Positions 60,422 to 64,000 of a stretch of 64,000 nt of DNA are shown here, in pieces. The translations under genes and the position numbers were made by a program. A model generated the notes under the pieces. The model was not told the DNA's origin, ran no database searches, and saw only the letters and a program-made list of their open reading frames with translations. The stretch comes from a bacterium (GTDB lineage Bacteria > SZUA-79 > Acidulodesulfobacterales > Acidulodesulfobacteraceae): positions 62,001 through 126,000 of the forward strand of contig JAKAOK010000001.1 in assembly GCA_021812245.1 (NCBI GenBank), in the 5' to 3' direction. Within the stretch, counting starts at the first letter, position 1, and the number at the start of each line of letters is the position of its first letter.

Positions 60422-61177
60422 CTAATAAAAGAGCCTGACCTTGCAGATTTTTCTTTTGAATTTTAAAAACCCGGTATTATGCCTTACCGCAACCCTTTTT
60501 AACGCAAAAAAATCCGACCCCTTTTTTACTATGCCGGTTTTAGTAATACATGCGCCGTAAAAACCGGCTTTTTCGACCAGCTTTTCCGTTTCTCTGTTAT
60601 AATCTCCGTACGGATAGGCAAAAAAATTTACGCTCACGCCCAGTAAATTTTCAAGATTTTTTTTGGAAAGGGAAATTTCATTAAAGGCTTCTTCAGGCAA
60701 AATCTGCGTAAGATGCGGATGGGTCATAGTGTGGGCGCCTATTTCTATTCCATATCCGGCCATTTCTTCAAGCTCGGATAAGTCAAGCATTTTGTCCATG
60801 TTTTCCCCGTTTTTCATATCCCACTCGTTGACTCCTCCTACAAGTCCGGAAACCATAAAAACCGTGGCCTTGACCCCGTTATTCCGCATGATTTTTAATC
60901 CGCCGGAATAAACAGATTTTGAACCGTCGTCGAATGTAATTGCGGCATATTTTTTCTTTCCGCCGCCTAAGGTTGGACTAGTCAAATTTAACGAACCGGC
61001 ATCATATACGGTTTTTAGTTCCGAAAGCGTCAAAAAAATATATCCGGTGTTTTTTAAATATTTGATCTGTCTGTCAAAATCCTCCTCGGCGACATAAAGT
61101 CCGGGAAATTTTGCGTTTTGAGGATATTTTCCTATTTTGTGATATAAAAGAATTGTGAATTTTGGATTTTTAGCCAT
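60422..61177 (-). CDS. Polysaccharide deacetylase (NodB fold)
   Basis: The 251-residue protein has the NodB motifs: motif 1 AAITFDDGSKSVY with the catalytic and metal Asp pair, motif 2 GAHTMTHPHL with the His ligands (HTMTH), FAYPYGDYN as motif 3, and a late Cys-Ile-Thr block. It deacetylates an N-acetylated sugar; in a surface-sugar cluster the substrate could be an LPS core or lipid-linked sugar, which is inference. There is no signal peptide, so it may act in the cytoplasm or on the membrane face. It starts the - strand glycosyltransferase series. Confidence 0.87.
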   Translation of the reverse strand: MAKNPKFTILLYHKIGKYPQNAKFPGLYVAEEDFDRQIKYLKNTGYIFLTLSELKTVYDAGSLNLTSPTLGGGKKKYAAITFDDGSKSVYSGGLKIMRNNGVKATVFMVSGLVGGVNEWDMKNGENMDKMLDLSELEEMAGYGIEIGAHTMTHPHLTQILPEEAFNEISLSKKNLENLLGVSVNFFAYPYGDYNRETEKLVEKAGFYGACITKTGIVKKGSDFFALKRVAVRHNTGFLKFKRKICKVRLFY

Positions 61178-61267
61178 ATTAAGTATATATTATACTATAA
61201 ATATAAATTTTTTAAATTGTATATTGCTTCAAAACATTATAATATATTTATAAGGAATAAAAAATAT

Positions 61268-62002
61268 ATGACTATCGCCAAAACTTCTTTATCGATAATA
61301 ATTCCGGCTTATAACGAAGAAAAAAGAATTAAACAGACTATAATTGCGTTAAGGTCGTATCTAAAGTCTAAAAAATATATTTACGAAATTATAGTAGTGA
61401 ACGACGGAAGCACGGATGGAACGCTAAACGTACTCAAGGATACTCTTTCGACCGATTTAAGAGTCGTCACGATTACTAAAAGCGGTAAAGGCACGGCGGT
61501 TAAAGAAGGTATTATATCTGCGGACAAAGAAAACGAATACGTTTTTTTTATGGACGCGGATTTATCAACCGACGCCTCCGAAATCGGAACTTTTATAGAC
61601 ATATTTAAAAACGAACCGGAGACCGGCATTATAATAGGCTCGCGCTATCTGCCGGAAGGCGCCGTTATAGTCCAGCCTCCGTTCAGAAATCTTGTCGGCA
61701 GAACATTCAGCCTGATTAAATCAAAACTTCTCGGAATAAATTTCTTCGATTCGCAGTGCGGATTCAAAGCATTCAGAATGCAGACGGCAAAAAATATTTT
61801 TGCAAAATCGGAAATAAAAGGTTTCTCGTTTGACGTCGAAATACTTTATATCGCGCTTCTGAACGGTATAAAAGTAAAAGAAGAGAGCGTCAACTGGCAT
61901 CATAAGCCGGGAGGCCACGTAAATTTAATTGCCGATTCCATACCTATGCTGATAGAACTCATAGAAATATTTTTAAACAAAAACAAATACATTTTATTGT
62001 AG
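61268..62002 (+). CDS. GT2-family glycosyltransferase, polyprenyl-phosphate sugar synthase type
   Basis: The 244-residue protein has SIIIPAYNEEKRIKQTIIAL, VVNDGSTDGT, the metal site FFMDADLSTD and a later GFSFDVEILY and HHKPGGHVN. This is the ALG5/dolichyl-phosphate glucosyltransferase-like group, which makes polyprenyl-phosphate-linked sugars. There are no C-terminal membrane helices. The ATG at 61268 with ribosome site aaggaat is preferred to a TTG 51 nt upstream. It is divergent from the deacetylase. A family A repeat overlaps its stop codon. Confidence 0.87.
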   Translation: MTIAKTSLSIIIPAYNEEKRIKQTIIALRSYLKSKKYIYEIIVVNDGSTDGTLNVLKDTLSTDLRVVTITKSGKGTAVKEGIISADKENEYVFFMDADLSTDASEIGTFIDIFKNEPETGIIIGSRYLPEGAVIVQPPFRNLVGRTFSLIKSKLLGINFFDSQCGFKAFRMQTAKNIFAKSEIKGFSFDVEILYIALLNGIKVKEESVNWHHKPGGHVNLIADSIPMLIELIEIFLNKNKYILL

Positions 62003-62028
62003 TCATTGGACCGTAAGCGAAGCAATCT
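62002..62028. repeat. Degenerate repeat family A unit at the GT2 stop codon
   Basis: GTCATTGGACCGTAAGCGAA followed by GCAATCT begins on the last base of the TAG stop (62000-62002). It matches the GTCATTGCGAGCGNAGCGAAGCAATCT form with a few changes. It lies before the 3-methyladenine glycosylase gene. Confidence 0.65.
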
Positions 62029-62052
62029 TATAATTTTAAACGTTAATCCGTT

Positions 62053-62727
62053 ATGGAATACCAGAAACTCGGTAAATCTTTCTACACAAGAGAAGATACG
62101 GTAAAAATCGCAAAGGAACTGATAGGAAAATATTTATTGACCGATATCGACGGGGAGGGGATTGCCGGAGGTAAAATAGTCGAGACGGAAGCATACCTCG
62201 GGGCAATAGATAAGGCATCCCATGGGTACGGCAACCGCAAAACCGAAAGAAATAAAAATTTATATAAAGCCGGCGGATATGCTTACGTTTATTTTATATA
62301 CGGCATGTATTATCTATTTAACGTAGTAACTGGCAAAGAAAATAAGGCCGATGCCGTTTTAATCAGGGCAATTGAACCTGAAATAGGCTTAGATATAATG
62401 CTGGGGAGAAAAGGGAAAGCGAAAAGGGGAGGGAGGGGCACTAACGGCGGAATTAACAAGATAACATCCGGTCCCGGTCTTTTAACTATTGCACTTGGCA
62501 TAAATTTAATACATAACGGTATTCCAGTCTGTGAAGATACCGATGATAAAAAAGCCAAAAAAGGCAAAGAACTTGAAAAACTCAATATATGGCTGGAAGA
62601 TAGAAATATAAATATAATAGAGAAAGACATCGTCGAAACGCCGAGAGTAGGCGTAGGCTACGCCGCAGAACATGCTTTGCTGCCGTATAGGTTTAAAATA
62701 AAAGGAAATAAATGGGTAAGCAGATAA
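62053..62727 (+). CDS. 3-methyladenine DNA glycosylase (AAG/MPG family)
   Basis: The 224-residue protein removes alkylated purines from DNA. It has KLGKSFYTREDTVKIAKELI, GKIVETEAYLGAIDKASH with the catalytic Glu, ASHGYGNRKTERN, the intercalating loop YVYFIYGMYYLFNVVTG, AVLIRAIEP and GPGLLTIALGI. This is the mammalian-type AAG fold, not AlkA. Length matches bacterial members. It is separated from the GT2 gene by a repeat fragment. Confidence 0.94.
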   Translation: MEYQKLGKSFYTREDTVKIAKELIGKYLLTDIDGEGIAGGKIVETEAYLGAIDKASHGYGNRKTERNKNLYKAGGYAYVYFIYGMYYLFNVVTGKENKADAVLIRAIEPEIGLDIMLGRKGKAKRGGRGTNGGINKITSGPGLLTIALGINLIHNGIPVCEDTDDKKAKKGKELEKLNIWLEDRNINIIEKDIVETPRVGVGYAAEHALLPYRFKIKGNKWVSR

Positions 62728-62742
62728 AATCAGAATTTATAT

Positions 62743-62848
62743 ATTTTGGGCCGCGGTAAAGAAACAAAGAAACCACGACCCAAAATAAAATAAATAAAAT
62801 CCTGAATAAAAGTTATTTCTTTTTTGTCGATGGTTTCTTTGTTTCTTT
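62743..62848. other. Overlapping hairpins downstream of the glycosylase and epimerase genes
   Basis: Two stems share this gap between convergent genes. Stem A: AAAGAAACAAAGAAACCA (62758-62775) with TGGTTTCTTTGTTTCTTT (62831-62848), 18 bp perfect. Stem B: ATTTTGGG (62743-62750) with CCCAAAAT (62779-62786). The left arm of A lies within the loop of B and the right arm outside, so they interlock as a pseudoknot or act as alternatives. T-rich runs flank them. Stem A's right arm is also part of the tiny ORF 62813-62869. A terminator role is likely for the glycosylase and epimerase transcripts. Confidence 0.55.
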
Positions 62849-62869
62849 TTTAATCGGCTTATTTGCCAT
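62813..62869 (-). CDS. Tiny basic peptide ORF (18 residues) with a strong ribosome site
   Basis: The ORF MANKPIKKETKKPSTKKK starts 6 nt after the epimerase stop. An exact GGAGGTGA Shine-Dalgarno (on the - strand, 62876-62883) overlaps that stop codon, with a 6-7 nt spacer. Nine of eighteen residues are Lys. No family recognised. The strong ribosome site and the coupling to the epimerase stop support real translation; the extreme size makes this uncertain. It could also be a leader peptide acting on the hairpins in the same region. Confidence 0.45.
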   Translation of the reverse strand: MANKPIKKETKKPSTKKK

Positions 62870-62875
62870 TTGTTT

Positions 62876-63808
62876 TCACCTCCGGTTATTGAGTAGGAAC
62901 CATTTATATGTTTCTCTAATTCCTTCGCTAAAATCAGTTTCCGGCATAAAATTCATATCTTTCTTAATTTTCTCGTAATTTAAACAGCTTGTTTTCTGTT
63001 CGCCGAGTTTAGCGGGTCCGTGAACCTGTTTATATTTATTATCGAAATTTTTATTAATTTCTTTAAATAAATCGTTCACGCTGGTCTCAATAGAAGTTCC
63101 GACATTATATATTCCGATTTTATCCATATTTTCCAATGCTAAAATATTTGCCCTTGCGACATCTTCAACATAAACGTAATCGCGGGTTTGATTTCCGTCT
63201 CCGTTAATAACGGGCTGTCCGCCTTTAAACATCTTATTTAAAAATATCGCTACGACTCCAGCCTCGCCGTAAGGATTCTGCCTTGGACCGTAAACGTTTC
63301 CGTAGCGAAGGGATACATATTTAAGCCCGAATATTTCGTTATAATAATTTAAGAATTTATCCGTTGCAAGTTTTGCTATTCCGTAAGGGGACAGCGGCCA
63401 TTCCGGATGGTTTTCTGGAGTAGGCCTGACGTCGGTATCGCCGTAAATAGCGCCGCCGGTAGAAGAAAAAATAAATTTTTTTACCTTGATATCATTGGAA
63501 AGTTTAATCAGATTTAACGTCCCCATAATATTGGTCTGCGCATCAAACAACGGGTCCGAAACAGATTTCCTGACGTCTATCTGTGCCGCAAAATGATATA
63601 CTATTTCCGGCAATTCTTCCGCAAATATCTTTTCTATTTTTTTAAAATCGGTAATATCGGCTTTAATGAATTTTGATTCGGGATTAATATTTTGCTCAAA
63701 CCCGGTCGAAAGATTGTCGATTATAACGATGCGGTTTCCTTTTGCTATAAGTTCGTCCGCAACATGGCTTCCGATAAATCCCGCCCCGCCGGTTAAAAGT
63801 ATTTTCAA
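62876..63808 (-). CDS. NAD-dependent epimerase/dehydratase (UDP-glucose 4-epimerase-like, GalE family)
   Basis: The 310-residue SDR protein has the Rossmann start MKILLTGGAGFIGSHVADEL, then VIIDNLSTG, HFAAQIDVRKSVSDP, FSSTGGAIYGD, and the catalytic SPYGIAKLATDKFL (Tyr and Lys). It fits UDP-hexose 4-epimerases and related nucleotide-sugar epimerases; the substrate is not fixed. It lies downstream of ilvE and upstream of the tiny ORF. An LPS sugar-supply role is consistent with the neighbouring glycosyltransferases. Confidence 0.88.
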   Translation of the reverse strand: MKILLTGGAGFIGSHVADELIAKGNRIVIIDNLSTGFEQNINPESKFIKADITDFKKIEKIFAEELPEIVYHFAAQIDVRKSVSDPLFDAQTNIMGTLNLIKLSNDIKVKKFIFSSTGGAIYGDTDVRPTPENHPEWPLSPYGIAKLATDKFLNYYNEIFGLKYVSLRYGNVYGPRQNPYGEAGVVAIFLNKMFKGGQPVINGDGNQTRDYVYVEDVARANILALENMDKIGIYNVGTSIETSVNDLFKEINKNFDNKYKQVHGPAKLGEQKTSCLNYEKIKKDMNFMPETDFSEGIRETYKWFLLNNRR

Positions 63809-63836
63809 TATACTATCCTCTATTGTCCTCTATTTT

Positions 63837-64000
63837 TTAGCCGACATATGTTAGCCATTTTTCGTATTTTTTACTTCCGCCTTTCACTATGTTAAAAAAA
63901 GTTTTCTGAAGTTCAAGGGCAATTTTGCCGGCTTTTCCAATGCCGATTTTTCTGTCGTCTATTTCCCTCACGGGAGTGACTTCGGCGGCGGTTCCGGTTA
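63837..64000 (-). CDS. ilvE: Branched-chain amino acid aminotransferase, C-terminal fragment at the window edge
   Basis: Only the last 53 codons are in the window. They read GTAAEVTPVREIDDRKIGIG, then KAGKIALELQKTF, and end EKWLTYVG, the typical C-terminus of IlvE (TAAEVTPVR... and WLTYV). IlvE transaminates leucine, isoleucine and valine. The gene continues to the right beyond 64000. It lies 28 nt upstream of the sugar epimerase on the same strand, possibly in one transcript. Confidence 0.85.
   Translation of the reverse strand, partial: TGTAAEVTPVREIDDRKIGIGKAGKIALELQKTFFNIVKGGSKKYEKWLTYVG

Overview
The window is an AT-rich, gene-dense stretch of a bacterial chromosome from a diderm (LPS-bearing) organism. 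It carries the Kdo pathway (kdsD, kdsC, kdsA), LPS transport genes (lptA, lptB, lptC, lptF, lptG), an ADP-heptose-type kinase and two GT9 heptosyltransferase-like enzymes. It also has sigma-54 (rpoN) with an NtrY/NtrX two-component pair, a long-form hibernation factor, RapZ, a single bifunctional RelA/SpoT protein, and RemA next to gmk and rpoZ. This mix resembles the former Deltaproteobacteria (Desulfobacterota-type lineages). The assignment is inferred from gene content and order; there is no rRNA in the window.

Layout. 1-4.7 kb: the 5' part of an outer-membrane porin with a sigma-54 promoter, then ntrX and ntrY. 4.8-7.8 kb: a metallo-beta-lactamase-fold hydrolase, lptG and lptF. 7.9-11.7 kb (+ strand): a pseudo-receiver protein with a PopZ-like tail, nadC, birA and coaX. 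11.9-42 kb: about 30 kb read almost entirely on the - strand. In order of transcription it runs uppP, xerC, hslV, hslU, argB, argD, argF, argG, argH, a lipoprotein, an NHL protein, a geranylgeranyl-reductase-like flavoprotein, (MITE-like element), radA, a polyprenyl synthase, lysA, dapA, dapB, pyrG, kdsA, kdsD, kdsC, lptC, lptA, lptB, rpoN, hpf, rapZ, metK, ahcY. 42-47.7 kb: an FAH-family enzyme, an MFS exporter, a glucan phosphorylase and a zinc alcohol dehydrogenase. 47.7-51.4 kb: tRNA-Glu, two small membrane/lipoprotein genes, rmlA, a TrmA/RlmD-type RNA methyltransferase, rpmB and a DUF2892 protein. 51.5-55 kb: RelA/SpoT, rpoZ, gmk and remA. 55-64 kb: a surface-sugar cluster (heptose kinase, four glycosyltransferases, a polysaccharide deacetylase, another GT2), a 3-methyladenine glycosylase, a tiny basic ORF, an NAD-dependent sugar epimerase and the 3' end of ilvE.

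The genes fit together as a housekeeping and envelope block. Arginine and lysine/DAP synthesis, the methyl cycle (metK, ahcY), CTP for Kdo activation (pyrG beside kds genes), Lpt transport, and undecaprenyl phosphate recycling sit together.

The most distinctive feature is a set of small dispersed palindromic repeats that fill many gene boundaries. One family carries the core GTCATTGCGAGCG...AGCTAACCAATCT, the second GGATTCCCGCTTTCGCGGGAA, the third GGACGGACTTAAGTCTGTCC. In places they have entered or reshaped genes: an in-frame copy lies in the ntrX linker, a copy encodes the C-terminus of a lipoprotein, and copies overlap the start or stop codons of others. I saw no CRISPR array, prophage, transposase gene or obvious new defence system. 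The best candidates for new biology are the pseudo-receiver/PopZ-like protein, the repeat insertion in NtrX, the nested MITE-like elements, the CTG-initiated methyltransferase, and the 18-residue basic ORF with overlapping hairpins.
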